This document shows positions 24,408-36,046 of a DNA stretch of 64,000 nt, piece by piece. A program made the translations under genes and the position numbers. The stretch is taken from the NCBI GenBank assembly GCA_002224055.1, contig AZLU01000035.1, positions 198,029-262,028 of the forward strand, given 5' to 3'. The notes under the pieces were generated by a model, which was given only the letters and a program-made list of their open reading frames with translations, was not told the origin of the DNA and ran no database searches. How positions within the stretch are numbered: position 1 is the first letter of the stretch; each line of letters opens with the position of its first letter. Source of the DNA: Pezizomycotina sp. ARF18. Its lineage: Eukaryota; Ascomycota.

Positions 24408-24963
24408 TTAACCGCAGCTCGACGGACGACCGCAACTTCCAGAGCTGCAATCTGGCGCCCTAACATCATCGATACGACCGAGTCGTCTTGGACCTCCACC
24501 GCTGCCGCCGCCACCACCACCACCACCTCCTCCTCCTCCCATCCTCCACCACCTCCACCGCTGCCGCCTTTCTTGCCGTAACCGCCCGATCCATTCCTAT
24601 TCCTCCTGACCGCGAAGCTCGAGTTCTCTGCAGCTGCGTATGGATCGAGCTATTTTTGGCGTAGAGATGTTAGACAACAATATCACACGGAATCCTATAG
24701 GTTTTGCGATGTGATGCGAAGACTAAACGTACCGAGAACAGCGTAGTGAAGTAGAGCCCGAAAAATCGATAAACGTCGTTGACCGTGTTGCCCACACGAG
24801 CAGAGAATGGAGCCCTGTCATTCAAGGAGTCGAGGTTAGTTAAGAAGTTCACAGATATCCAAGGTTGAAGCTCGCTCTTTCTCAGGAACGCTTCGGTTTC
24901 TTACTGTGTCATCACCTGCCCATTATGGAGGTAGTTCGTCCCTCCGCCGGAAGAGACCACCAT
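24408..24963 (-). CDS. Selenoprotein K-like ER membrane protein (Cys form)
   Basis: Small single-pass ER membrane protein of the SelK/SelG family, linked in animals to ER-associated degradation and palmitoylation complexes. Three exons splice cleanly: exon 1 at 24905-24963 encodes an NYLHNGQV lead typical of the family; the intron uses GTAAG and TTAACTAAC; exon 2 at 24733-24814 gives the transmembrane helix (DVYRFFGLYFTTLFS); the second intron uses GTACG...CTAAC...ATAG; exon 3 at 24408-24649 encodes a Gly-rich tail (GYGKKGGSGGGGG). The tail ends in GPRRLGRIDDVRAP and CSSGSCGRPSSCG-stop. Exon 3 is 242 bp and needs one base restored in its GGA/GGT-rich part (about 24495-24560) to join the halves. 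Cys occupies the place of selenocysteine, as expected in fungi. The C-terminal R-R-x-G-R-I-D-D motif makes this assignment fairly firm. Confidence 0.78.
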
Positions 24964-25518
24964 TTTGTCTGTCTTTGCTTGCTTTTGTTTTTCTTCAATA
25001 GGTGTGAGATAGTCTATAGGAACCGATATGATGATGCTTTAATAGATATTGTCGATGATGTGATGTGGGATGTAAAGATGGACGGTTGAGAAACTGTGTC
25101 ACAATAATAAATCGATGGTCGAAAAGGCATCTCATTCAAAGCCACGCTTTCTAGTTTTTAATGGGCGGTTGTGGCTACGTATAATTTTTAGCCGCCAAAT
25201 TGCGCCACAGCACGCCAAAAATCTTTGACATCAAAGACCGCCGGATTCGGCCAGTGCCCATTTTTTTTTTTTATCGCTTCACGTCGGCATGCGATAATTC
25301 CCGAGAGAGAGAGAGATAGATAAATGCGTTGAGAGCAAATTTCACACCATCTATAATTCTGCTCTTCCCCCAACAGATCTTGTTGAATTTCTAATACAAG
25401 AGGCTCTTACGTGAACAGATACGCTCTTTCTCGTTATTAGTTCTTTCTTTGGTTTTGTGTTTCCAGCTGCTCAAGATACCCTCTTTCATTACCTTCCTTC
25501 TCTTTACAATCGATAGCC
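24964..25518. promoter_or_regulatory. Divergent promoter, SelK-like gene / lipoyl synthase
   Basis: This is the 555 bp between the two divergent start codons. It contains a (GA)n microsatellite near 25302-25316, a T run near 25261-25272, and CT-rich sequence just before the lipoyl synthase ATG. No coding frame of note. Confidence 0.45.
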
Positions 25519-26942
25519 ATGTCTACCTCGACGGCAGCCTGCACCTGCCGCGCTCTTACCTCCCGCCGCCTCCTCCAACCTCGCCTCTTCCTCGCTGCCC
25601 GCCGAACCTACGCCACCACTACAAACGACTCCCTCGTCACCGAAGACCTAAAGAACAAAACATCACGAAACACGCAATTCACCGATAAGCTAAACGCAGG
25701 ACCATCGTTCGCCGACTTTGTCTCCGGGGGGAAAGAAGAACCGCTGAGCGTGAGCGAGGCGTACGAGCTCACGGAGAAGAAGGAAGCAGCAACAAGCACA
25801 CCGCTGACCCAGCCCAGAAGAGAAGAAAGGAGCACGTACGGTTGCCCGAGTGGTTGAAGACAAGCGTACCCGTTGGTACGAATTATAATAAGATAAAGAA
25901 TGATCTGAGAGGGTTGAATTTACATACAGGTTCGTAGCTCAACCGCCACACTACCATTTAATCTTTATTATTATTGAATTGAAACTAAATGTCCTTTTTC
26001 TCCTCCCGAAATACAGTCTGCGAAGAAGCTAAATGCCCGAACATATCCGACTGCTGGGGCGGCAGCGAGAAATCCGCAGCGACAGCGACGATCATGCTTA
26101 TGGGCGACACTTGCACGCGCGGTTGCCGTTTCTGCTCTGTGAAGACGTCCAAGACACCGCCTCCGCTCGACCCGCACGAGCCCGAACATACGCCGAAGCC
26201 TTGAAGCGGTGGGGGCTGGGTTACGTCGTGCTTACCAGCGTTGACCGTGATGATTTAGCGGACGGGGTGCGCGACATTTCGCGGAGACGATAAGGAAGAT
26301 TAAGCAGAAGTATGCACCTTTAACAACTACAGTGTAATTTAAAATACGAATTCTAATTATCGTAGGGCACCGCACATCCTCGTCGAAGCTCTAACGGGCG
26401 ACTACGCCGGCGACCTCGCCATGGTACAAGAGGTAGCAACATCCGGCCTCGACGTATACGCCCACAACATCGAAACCGTCGAAGCTCTGACGCCCTTCGT
26501 CCGCGACCGCCGCGCTAAATTCCGCCAGTCACTCGACGTCCTACGTAAAGCCAAAGAATGCGTGCCCTCCTTGATCACCAAAACGTCAATAATGTTAGGC
26601 CTCGGCGAGACGCAGGAGCAGGTACTCAAAGCGCTAAAGGAACTACGGAAGGTCGACGTCGATGTCGTCACGTTCGGGCAGTACATGCGCCCGACGAAGC
26701 GGCACATGAAGGTTACGGAGTACGTTACCCCGGAGGCATTTGAGGAGTGGAGGGTAAAGGCGCTGGATATGGGTTTCCTGTACTGTGCTAGCGGCCCGCT
26801 CGTCAGGAGCTCGTACAAGGCTGGCGAGGCATTCATAGAGAACGTGTTGAAGAAGAGGGCGAAGGAGAACGCGGAGAGATTGGAGCAGCTGGGTAAAGTT
26901 AACTCGGCGGAGGCAGTGAAGGAGCTAGGCAGGGCGCTATGA
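25519..26942 (+). CDS. LIP5: Lipoyl synthase, mitochondrial (frameshifted)
   Basis: Radical-SAM enzyme that inserts two sulfurs into octanoyl groups on the E2 and H proteins, in the mitochondrial matrix. The first 35 residues are Arg/Ser/Thr/Ala-rich with no acidic residue, fitting a mitochondrial presequence (ending near RRTYATT). The auxiliary-cluster cysteines are in [12 protein letters not shown] and the radical-SAM cysteines in CTRGCRFC. Also present are [57 protein letters not shown] and the C-terminal VRSSYKAGE, the conserved Arg-Ser-Ser-Tyr. Introns: about 25930-26016 (splits T/V before CEEAK) and 26310-26365. Three single-base losses break the frame: before KEHVRLPEW near 25820, in EPEHT/AEAL near 26190, and at GGGG 26264-26267 where five G are expected. 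Length matches the family; all catalytic residues are present. Confidence 0.95.
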
Positions 26943-27833
26943 TAGTAGTCTTTTCTTGATTTATTGATTTTATCTATTTCATAGCTCTGGAACGGTGCGC
27001 ATAATTTTTTTTTCGATAATTCATATATTTGGATATTATATCTTAGAGCACGTAATACACATACACATATTACTATATCGTATTTTAGCATTCCAATGGA
27101 CCACATATACAATCTGTCAGGCAACACCAATCCTTCACCCCTTTTAAACTCCAAGCTCAACAATTGCAACCCTCTTGCATGCGCATCCGGTCAGAAGCAC
27201 CTAAATCTTTTACCGAACCGCCTTTTGTCTCACAGCTCAGCTGTTCTTTATCTCCAAAAAAATAAATAGCTCAAATACCAATAGATCCATTGCCCGCTCG
27301 TGCAAGGTAGCATTGCGATACAAAAATTGCACGTTCCCCTGCAGAATCAGGGCAAGAAAAAAACGGTAAAGCAAAGAAAGCCTCTTTTTTTTATAGTCCC
27401 GCTATTTCGCTCCGAGGAGAAAAGAAGTTTTTCTATTTTGTTCCTTTTCTTCTATTTGAAGTCATTGGACAGTTGCTTCGACTCATGCTAATTTATTTTT
27501 CTACCCCGTTTGACCCACCATCGTCACTGTTAAAAGCCTCCCCCCAGTCCTCCCAATAAAAATCACTACCTCTATTCTAATTATTCCTTCCTCCCTTTCA
27601 AACCATCGCACCCCCCCTCCTCACGCCAACAACACTCCTCAAACGCGAACAAAATATAGGCATTTCTAAATCTTCGACAACCTCACCCCCTCGCTGGGTA
27701 CCTGACCCGTTTGACTCACGAGCCTCGGCTCCTTCCGAAAAATCCAACACCCACCTTCATCGCAAAAAAAAAGGCAGGAAAGCAAGAGAACAAGCAACAA
27801 ATACAACCTTTTTTTTTTTTTTTTTTTTTCACG
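26943..27833. promoter_or_regulatory. Intergenic region upstream of sorting nexin-3
   Basis: It contains the lipoyl synthase 3' UTR and the SNX3 promoter and leader. The second half is C-rich and CT-rich (27485-27640), then A-rich, with a T run of about 19 at 27810-27829 ending four bases before the start codon. No gene supported. Confidence 0.45.
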
Positions 27834-28557
27834 ATGCAGGCTCCCCTTGCGACATCACGCCAGCAGACCTTCGACGAAATCTACGGCGAGCCGGAGAATT
27901 TCCTAGAGATCGAGGTACGAAGAAACCACACACGAGCCTCACACCGCAACCCCCCTTACGTTCCCTCAGAGAGCTAACACTAACTTTTGTTGCTTGCTGC
28001 TTCCAGGTCAAGAATCCGCAAACCACGGCTTCGACGAAAGATGTACACAGACTACGAGGTCGTCTGCAGGGTATATCTCCTACCTCCCCTCGACTCCCTC
28101 TCAACCACAACTACAACCATTTTCTCCATCAGCAGCTCCCGCTAACATCTCTCCTCCAAAAAATCAACATGATAGACCAACATCCCCGCCTTCAAGTTAA
28201 AGCAATCCTCCGTTCGCCGCCGCTACTCCGATTTTGAAAACTTCCGCGATATCCTCGAGCGGGAATCCTCGCGCGTTACCATTCCCCTCTCCCCGGAAAA
28301 GTATTCACGAACAGGTTCTCGGACGACGTCATCGAGCACAGGAGGAGGGTCTGCAGAGGTTTTTGCAGATTGTGGTGGGGCATCCGTTATTGCAGACGGG
28401 AGTAAGTGCTGGCGGGGTTTGTTCAAGGTGAGTTGGTTCTTACCCTCTTCTGTTTTATCTTCAGCTCGTGAAGAGCTTTTTGGGAAGATAGAAACTAATG
28501 TTTTTTTTTTTTTTTCTTGTAGATCCAAATTGGGATAGATCCATGTGGACCAGTTGA
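27834..28557 (+). CDS. SNX3: Sorting nexin-3 (Grd19/Snx3), PX-domain protein
   Basis: A PX-domain protein that binds PI3P on early endosomes and works with retromer in recycling to the Golgi. Exon 1 (27834-27914) reads [19 protein letters not shown], highly typical of Snx3. Exon 2 (28007-28070) continues VKNPQT...[10 protein letters not shown]. Exon 3 (28176-28427) gives [20 protein letters not shown], with the RRYSDF phosphoinositide-binding motif, then [23 protein letters not shown] and [17 protein letters not shown]. The last exon (28523-28557) closes with [11 protein letters not shown]-stop. Introns are 27915-28006, 28071-28175 and 28428-28522, all GT...AG. Frame breaks occur near 28035, 28295 and at AAGTG 28405, where AAGGTG is expected. 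The protein is essentially the PX domain alone, as usual for Snx3. Confidence 0.93.
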
Positions 28558-29285
28558 AATGAGGAAGAACGAATAGGAGATGAAGGTCTTGCATTTTGAT
28601 ATTAAAATCCCCTAAAACTGCATATACTAAAAAGACGGAGCTATACATATTTTCAACGGAGCTTACGGTGGTTTTGGTTTTTTTTTTTCGAATTCGATCT
28701 TTTCATATCCTGTGAGGCGAAATTCTTAAGAAAAAGCTGATAATACTTTGTTTATCTCCAGCATGTGAGGACAGAAAAACCTGCAGTCTCCTTTTCGTTC
28801 GTTCATAGTATACCTTGTGCGTTCGTTTCCTGTTTTTACTTATACACTTTTATAGTATTCCTTTTCTATATATGAGTATGTATTGACTAGCGTTGTTTTC
28901 CGTTCATATCGCGTTTGTATACTATCTTTCTTTTTTATATCAATCGTTAAGCTTAAATATTTCTCGATTAGAGCGCCGTTCGTTTTATATTAGTCGTATA
29001 GAGAGCTTTCCTTAGATATCTGCTCTAGAAAGCAATTAAATAGCCTATTAAACAGAATAGTCATGAGCTTTCCTAGTGCTCCAGTGCCTCCCCTACTCTA
29101 CGTACTTAACACCCAACCGACAGTGATGGAAGAATCAAATCTCTGGACATGTTCTTGAAGTCCTTAATAGACCAAAATTAATAATATATCCTTATAAATT
29201 CCGTATATGCTTAATTATATTCTACTTTAAATATTGCACAAAGTTCGCTCCAAGTCTATACGCCCCTTCACATCCCATACCATTT
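28558..29285. other. Convergent 3' region, SNX3/ELP6
   Basis: AT-rich spacer between two convergent genes, with T runs near 28677-28689. No gene or RNA signature seen; it should hold both 3' UTRs. Confidence 0.45.
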
Positions 29286-30356
29286 TCAAGCATGCTCCCC
29301 CCTCCCAAACATCTTAACATCCCTATCACCAACATAATACAAAACCTCCTTCTCCTCCACCCCACCATCTCCTTTCCCCCACCACCCGCTCCGCCACCCT
29401 TCGTAACCCTAATAACACCCGTAACGTCCTGCGCGACTCCAGTATCCAGCCTCCGCAAACCAACAACCGCATCAGCAACGTGTGCCAGCCCACTAACCAA
29501 CGCAGCCTGGTTAATCTCTAATTCCGTCGCGGAAGCTCTATTATCCTCTAACATCGCAGAAACGAAGGGATGTCAGCTGAGAGACTGATTAGCGTTACGG
29601 AGCAGAGCTCACGCAGGTCGAGGAGCATATCTACTACGGATTGCGCGTCGATGCATGCGGCGGATGTTAAGACGTCGGGTGATTCGATTATTAGGCGGGG
29701 TTTTATACGTTGTGATGAGGTGGTGTAGTGTGCTGTTCGCGGGTTTGATGCTGATTGTGGAGGAGTGAGAGGGATGATATGGCGGCTTCGATTGCTTTTG
29801 TATGGGAGGAGTTGCGTGCCGTTGGACGTCGCGGTGGCGATTGGTCTAGTGATGGCGCGAAAGGTGCGGTGCTTATAGTGGGGTTGTTTTTTATAGCGGT
29901 AGAAGAAGGTGAGAAGAGGTTCGATAACCCGTCTACGAAGGCGAATTGCTTCTTTTTGGTGAGGAGGGCTAGATCTATTCCCTGCAGTAAAATGGTGAAA
30001 GTAGTTGTTAGCTTAATCAAGCTCTAACATTAGTTATTATAGCTACATCCGAGCTATATTATAATTATCACGAGATTTTTTTGAGCTTACCATCCGCCGT
30101 ACTATCGTCCTATAAAACTCAAAGTCGTTCGTGAAGGACACGATAACGGTAGGTACGGGCTCCACCGCTGCCCCCGCATTCGCATTTCGACCCGCAGCTG
30201 CAGCGTACGGCTTCTGAGAATCCAGCAGGAACGACTGCGATAGCCATGAAGTAGAGATGCCGAGGATCGAGGTAGCTAGCAATAACCGCGATTCTTGAGG
30301 CAACTGGGCGTAGTTCTGCCCCAGTATGTCTGAAAACGAAGGGGTACGAACGACAT
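29286..30356 (-). CDS. ELP6: Elongator complex subunit Elp6 (frameshifted)
   Basis: A RecA-fold subunit of the Elp4-6 ring of Elongator, which modifies U34 of tRNAs. The N-terminal part reads AQLPQESRLLLATSILGISTSWL, a typical Elp6 opening. A hydrophobic block (FYRTIVRRM) ends at a clean intron (30090-29982, GTAAGC...TAAGCTAAC...CTGCAG), after which GIDLALLTKKKQFAFVDGLSNLF follows, the Walker-B-like strand region of the fold. The C-terminus has NQAALVSGLAHVADAVVGLRRLDTGVA, DVTGVIRVTKGG, then VLYYVGDRDVKMFGRG and a stop after GEHA. Frame breaks lie near 30340, 29740 and 29560-29600. The start ATG at 30356 needs one base shift to join the body. Divergent from the J-domain gene. Confidence 0.85.
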
Positions 30357-30789
30357 TGCGTGTCCTCTATATTACTAGGAAGTTCGGATGAAAAATATGA
30401 GCTTTGAATTTTTCTTTGTTGTAGAGCTGGAACTTTCTCTAGCCACTGTGGCATTTCATAGGGACGCGTGCTCAGCACTACTAAGAAAATCCGGGGAACG
30501 ACACACATAAACTCTAAAAAGTGACGTCGACCAGTCGACATTCAAAAAGGGTTCGCAAACCGCCAGCTATAGAAAAAAAAAAAAAATATAAATAAAAAAA
30601 AAAATAAAAAATTTTTTTAAAAAAAAATAAACATCACCACCAGCATTTTCTCTTCGTAAAAAATCATATCCTTCTAATATCTCCAATTCTCTTATAGCAG
30701 TAAAAAAGTAACGAACTCCACAAATTCATCCTATTATACATTTCTCAAAAGCGCGCGGTTTCGGCAGTTATTTGAATCAGACAGGCAAA
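30357..30789. promoter_or_regulatory. Divergent promoter, ELP6 / J-domain gene
   Basis: 433 bp between opposed start codons. It includes a very A-rich, nearly GC-free stretch at about 30570-30630, a possible nucleosome-depleted core of a shared promoter. Confidence 0.45.
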
Positions 30790-31679
30790 ATGGGTAAGAA
30801 ATCTATTATAATAATATTCCGTTAATTACTTGGGTGTATAGAGCTGTAGCTGACTTGCGCGCTGGAATGACAGTTCAACCTTCGAACATCGATTACTGTT
30901 AGTAGATCCCCCATCGTTTCTTGTCAGTTTCTGAAGCGACATCACCAACTAACGTATCTTAAACCCCTGCGCAAATAGATAAGATTCTTGAGATCTCCCC
31001 AGACGCAACCCAAGAGCAGATAAGGAAAGCTTACAAGATCCAAGCGCTCAAAACTCATCCCGGTAAATCTTTCCCCCACCTTTCCGTTCCCTCAAATTTC
31101 ATACCTTTTCATCTAACACGCCTTCCCCAGACCGAGTCCCCGCCAACTCCCCGAGCGCCCCACCCGCACGCGCAAGTTCCAGCTCGTAAACGAAGCCTTC
31201 CGCACTCTTTCTAACCCGACCTCTCGCCGCGACTACGACCGCACCCGCCCACGCACTGCAGCATCCGGCGGCTACTCCACCGGCACATCCTACCAAGACT
31301 ACGCCTCCTCCTCCTCCAACTTCAACTTCAACAACAATCCCGAAGACAACGCACAATTCTCCGACATCTTCGAAGAAATGATGGACGAAGAAAGCTACGA
31401 AAACACAGACGAACAAACCCGCAATATGTTCCGCGAAGGGGGGTTAGGTCCAGTAGGTTTTGGGAATATTAGGCGCCATCGCGGGTGCTATATTGGGTTT
31501 ATTATTGCGAATTTCGCGGGATGCTTGCTGGATTATTTGTGGGTAATCAGTTGGGGGCGATTAGGGATAGGAAGGGGAAGAGTGTTTATCAGGTTTTCTC
31601 GGAATTGCCGCAGGAGGAGAAGGCTAGGGTTTTGTCGGACCTTGCGGCGAGGGTGTTCGCGCATGCGGTTTCGGGGTGA
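30790..31679 (+). CDS. DnaJ-domain protein with C-terminal membrane-like segment
   Basis: Hsp70 co-chaperone of the J-domain class. Four exons splice cleanly: 30790-30793 (ATG plus one base), 30874-30897 (VQPSNIDY), 30979-31062, and 31131 to the stop. The joined text gives YYKILEISPDATQEQIRKAY and H-P-D formed across intron 3 (31063-31130), the obligatory HPD loop. FQLVNEAFRTLSNPTSRRDYD completes the J domain. A Ser/Asn-rich linker follows (about 31260-31360), then an acidic part. A Gly/Ala-rich hydrophobic segment (GFIIANFAGMLAGLFVGNQLG) at about 31497-31560 could be a membrane-embedded glycine zipper. The C-terminal tail reads VYQVFSELPQEEKARVLSDL. One frame break near 31140 and one or two near 31440-31500. 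Which Hsp70 it serves is unknown. Confidence 0.85.
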
Positions 31680-33555
31680 CTGGTTTACGTTATGATAGTG
31701 CGGGCTGGGAAGATGTTTTTGATATAGCTAGAGGAGGGGTTCAAATGGGTGTTTTTATTTATTTGTTTCGGAGGGTACTTTCTACTTGCTGTCCTTCGTT
31801 TCTTTCTCTTTTCATCAGTTTTTCTTCGTGGATCTCTTGGAGGTAAAGGTTGATATTGTTTCTCAACACTAAACGGAATTTCCATGCTGTAAAGCTGAAT
31901 TATTCCTTGCTTCGTGTGCTTTTACCACCTAAATATGCAGCTCAAATGAAGTATATGTACTCCCGATATATATACATACCGTAGCATCTCTTGTATTTCT
32001 AGGTTAAAAATAGCCCTTTCTTCGTCTCGTCTTTCAGTTAACGATCGCAGAATGGTTATATGAATTCGAAAAAAAAAAAAATTCCCACGTCTCCTTATCC
32101 TGTCATCATTTGATCACCAATAATAGAGCAAATTTGTATTTATATAATCCAATCTTAGTGTATACGTGTGTCCTGTCAAATTTCGCTGTTGATCAAGCAA
32201 GTAATAACCGTAAGCTAATTTTGATCATTGTTTCTTGCAGACGAAATATATATCCTATTAGTACATTTCGATGAAGATTGACATCATTGAAGAAATCACT
32301 ACACAAGAAATCAAGTTATATTTTATATATCCCTAAAAAATCATTATTAGCTATGCAGACGGTACTATACTGCTACAAACTATAACTTATATAGATAAAA
32401 AAGAAAAAGGATAAAGGAGAGAGAGCCTAACAAAAAAAAAAAAAAAAAAAAAAAAAAAGCCAAAAGAACAAAGGAGATCTTGATGTCAAGGGGTTACATC
32501 TACAATAGAACGACGAAAATTATGAATGCTAGAAGTGTCAGAATTCGCAGACCTTTTTTTTTTTGTTGTATTTCGGGTGTCATAGTCGGGCTGCTCATTG
32601 TTTAAAAGCAGATTCAAACGAGAAAAACAATCTCTTGATCAAAATCATGGAAAGCGAAAGGGGACCAACGTCGCGGACATGTACGTGTAATGGAGTGTAT
32701 ACAAAATAGAAATTTGTATTATGTATAGTATGTAAAATGGAATACAAATAGTACAAAAGAGAAAACCATTGAAAAAGGAAAAAAGAAGTCTCGAGATGGT
32801 GGCAAAAAATATTTCGGTATTTGTGAGTAATAAAATTGGAAAGGGAATAAACAACATAAGAAACATGGAATCCATCCGAATTCAGTAATCGGAATCTCGA
32901 GTGAGCGTCTATCAAAGTTAAGGAAGAAAGAAAAAATATTATCGAATGAATGATATCAAAATATAGAACAAAGAGAAGGAAATTAGAAACTAAAAAGGAA
33001 ATAAACATAAGAAATGGATATAAAGAAGGCCATGATGAAAATACACAAGGCAGCCTTTTGCAAGTAAAAAAAGAGAAAGAAAAACCGACAAAAACAATCC
33101 ATCCATCAATCACACCTGCTCGTCTTTGAGAAAACATGAACCGAAACCCTTTTTAAAAAACCATTTTTGTGTGCAAGAACAAAAAAATATTCCCAGGAGA
33201 TTTATGATTCAAATAAAATTATGCTCTCGAGGTTTAGGTAGGAGGCTTAAGAGAAAAGGGAGAAAATAAGGGCCCTTTTTTGTTGTGGCAATAATGGGGG
33301 GATGAAGCAGAAGAAAGAGGAATATTTTTTGCCAAAGCATGTTTTGAAACTATAGAAGAAACCAAGAAAAAGATGTTCTCCGTGACCGATCATGAAAAAA
33401 AAAGGGACAAGAGATGTAAACAACCGTAACCGTTTTTCCGTGCATGAAAGAAATGTAAATATTTTTTTATGTGAAAAACACACATGAATGAAAAAGGAGA
33501 ATAAAATCAACGTAGAAACAAAAAATTCGCCTGCTTGTTTTTTGCTCTTTATGCT
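31680..33555. other. Convergent intergenic region, J-domain gene / FHA gene
   Basis: 1.9 kb, AT-rich, purine-rich on the + strand from about 32400, with an A run at about 32431-32457. A long minus-strand open frame (32595-33137) encodes only Phe/Leu/Ser/Ile-rich sequence dictated by CT bias and is not credited. No RNA gene seen. Confidence 0.5.
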
Positions 33556-36046
33556 TTATCTTTCGCCTTTTTGCCAACTGTTAATCACAACCATTAACCC
33601 AACACCAAATATCACAACCCCAGCATTGACATGTACGGTGCGCCTTGTTTTGCAAAGTCGGAAACCTTATTTCCATCCTTGTCGATGAATCGCTCCGTCG
33701 TCATGCCAATGACGTGTCCCATGACACCGCTTCAGTCCTACCACGGCCGCCGACCAAGCCAACTCCGTTCGCCAATCCCTTAGAGGCGATGAGAGGGTCG
33801 GCGCCATTTGCCTCCTTAATGGCAGACCCATTCTGGTTCCTCCGCAGAAGCTCAGCTTGCCGCGTGCGTTCCTCCTCCTCCCGCTTGACTTTTTCGACGA
33901 GTTCACGTAACGACGTCTTGCCTCGTTCCCTTCCCTCTCAGCATCCTGCACCCGTTGCTTGTACGAATCAAGATCGGCCTTTGCATTTTGGAGTTCCAAA
34001 ACCATCTCCCGAAGCTGATTCCGAAGACTATCCGCTGCCGCGGTAGCGGCGGCAGCAGCCCGCTCACTGGCTTCTTTGACTAGTTGCTGCATTTCTTCAG
34101 CCGATGGCAACGCTGGCGAGCTGGCTTTAGCTTCCGTCCCTAGCTCGTTCTCGGCGAGTTTAGCTGTGGCTGGGGATATTGTAGCGTTCCTCGATGCCAA
34201 AGAACTCTGTTCTAGCCTTTCTGCGCGCTCCTCAGCTGACTCACGCGCCATACGCTCGATCCGCAGCGACTCCTCCAAATACATTACCTGTTTTGACTTC
34301 TGGTCGAGATCTTTCTTGACGCTGACAAGTGCAGCAACTAGATTTTGAATTTGCTGGGGCTGAGAGTCTTGGGAGACGGTAAATCCGTACTAGCGGGAAT
34401 GATACCATTGGCCATATTTTCCTTCGCGACAACCCTGGTACGATGTCGTGCCCGGCAGCGGTGTCGGGATAATCAACGCCATTCATCAGTGGTTCAAGAT
34501 GTCCATTAGCCAACGATACAGACGGAGCAGGGCTGTGTCGTTCGTCGCTTTTAAATTCGTATCCGGATCAGTCTCCTTTTTCAGGTTGCCGATGTTTTCC
34601 GCTGAGCAAGCTTCTTCTCCATCACTTTGTCCAAATAATCGTTCGTCCGCTTCAGTTCCTGGGACTGCTGTTTCGCTTGTTGCAATTCAAACTGAAAAAT
34701 TTTCGCCCAATAGATGTCAATATGGCATTCCGCAGCGTTGAGATGTCTCAAATTTTCGAGGTAGACTTACGTGTATTTTCTTAACCAAACTCTCAATCGT
34801 AATAGGCAGGCAGACATAATCTGGCCCGGGCGATGTTGAACACCGTTCCCACCATTGGCAAAAGAAGTTACCGAGCCTCTGGATGTTTGCGAGTTGGATC
34901 GGGACCTGTTTGCATTTGTCTGGATATGGTTAAGGGCGGTGCCATCAGGCCTCCCATTATCGATCAATATCACCAAAATTAAGGTCAAAGGGCCCGGGTG
35001 CGGCACCTCCCAATCCACCATGATGGAATCCAGCATGTTCAACTCTAGCCGCCACCTTGTGGTGAACGATAGTCTTGTTATCTTCACCGACAATATCGAT
35101 GCCGAGTTCTAAGATATCTTCGGCGCGGAGTTCTTGCGGTTCGCTTTCACGGTTCTCGGGAGATAGCCTTGTGCCGTTGACAAATGTTCCGTTTGACGAC
35201 TTGATATCTTTAAGGAAAACACGGCCGGTCCCCTTTTCGGCCCAAATTTCGGCGTGCTGACGTGAGAGAACCTTCGAGTCGAAATAACCATTCGATGGAG
35301 TGGGCAGCGTCTTTGCGTTTGTCTGTCTGCCGATCCGAAGCACATCGGGAAAAAACGGTAATGGTATTACCTTGCGTTCAAACGTGCCATTCAGCGGAAG
35401 GAGCATAAGGAAAGAACCGCCTTCATTCAAAAGTCAGCAAAATGCTCGACAAAAAAAAAAGTTATTGAATTGGGGGGCGGGGTCAAAAACAAAATTTTGG
35501 ATATGATCAGGAAAAAAAAAGGCAAATTATGGAGGGAGAATTACCACCATTCGCAGCAGCGTTGGCAGCTGCCGCAGCCGCAGCTGCGCTACCAGTGCTG
35601 ACCCCATTTGTCAAACTCGAAGTGCTCAAATTCAGGATGGATCCTCCAGCGGGGCCTCCTCCACCTAACCCTCCACCGACACCGGAACCTCCACCGATTC
35701 CGTTGATGCCGGTGCTTCTCATATTGGCGTCCTGCTTTCCAGGCCAGGCTGACCTTGTTTTCTTCTTTGCCCAAGAACTTGAAGGGGTCGAAGAAGGGGT
35801 GGAACCGACCGAGTCGTTACTCGTAACCGAGGATGCAGAAGAGGAAGAAGAAGAGGATGAAGATATTGATGAGGCGCTCGATGAGGAAGAGCGCGTGGAA
35901 GTTTTGCTTCGAGGGGGCATGAGTAATCTAGATACTTCTTCAGGCGTCATCTGTGTCATGGACATTGAGCTTCCCTGGTGACCTGCCGCCCAAGCGGGCC
36001 GAGACCCGGATTGGACGAAAGATGGAGGGGGAGCCACAGCGGTCAT
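33556..36046 (-). CDS. FHA-domain tail-anchored STRIPAK subunit (Far9/HAM-4/PRO45/SLMAP type)
   Basis: Orthologue-like to yeast Vps64/Far9, Neurospora HAM-4, Sordaria PRO45 and animal SLMAP, a STRIPAK component on ER, nuclear envelope or mitochondrial membranes needed for cell fusion and development in filamentous fungi. The N-terminus is Ser-, Gly- and Ala-rich and disordered (about 36046-35545). An intron (35544-35421) joins AANG to GGSFLMLLPLNGTFERKVI. The FHA domain shows RIGRQTN, SRQHAEIW and SSNGTFVNG (about 35350-35170), the phospho-threonine-binding residues. A long coiled coil follows (RMARESAEERAERLEQ; EMQQLVKEASERAAAAATAAADSL; VQDAEREGNEARRR). The last 25 codons form a tail anchor (GVVIFGVGLMVVINSW, then QKGER-stop). 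Frame breaks occur near 34900-34760, 34400-34280, 33900, 33720 and 33625. Domain order fits exactly, so confidence is high. Confidence 0.9.

Noticed and set aside
32595-33137. 180-codon minus-strand open frame 3' of the FHA gene
   Set aside because: Phe/Leu/Ser/Ile-rich text dictated by the CT bias of the strand; no domain, no coding-like codon pattern.
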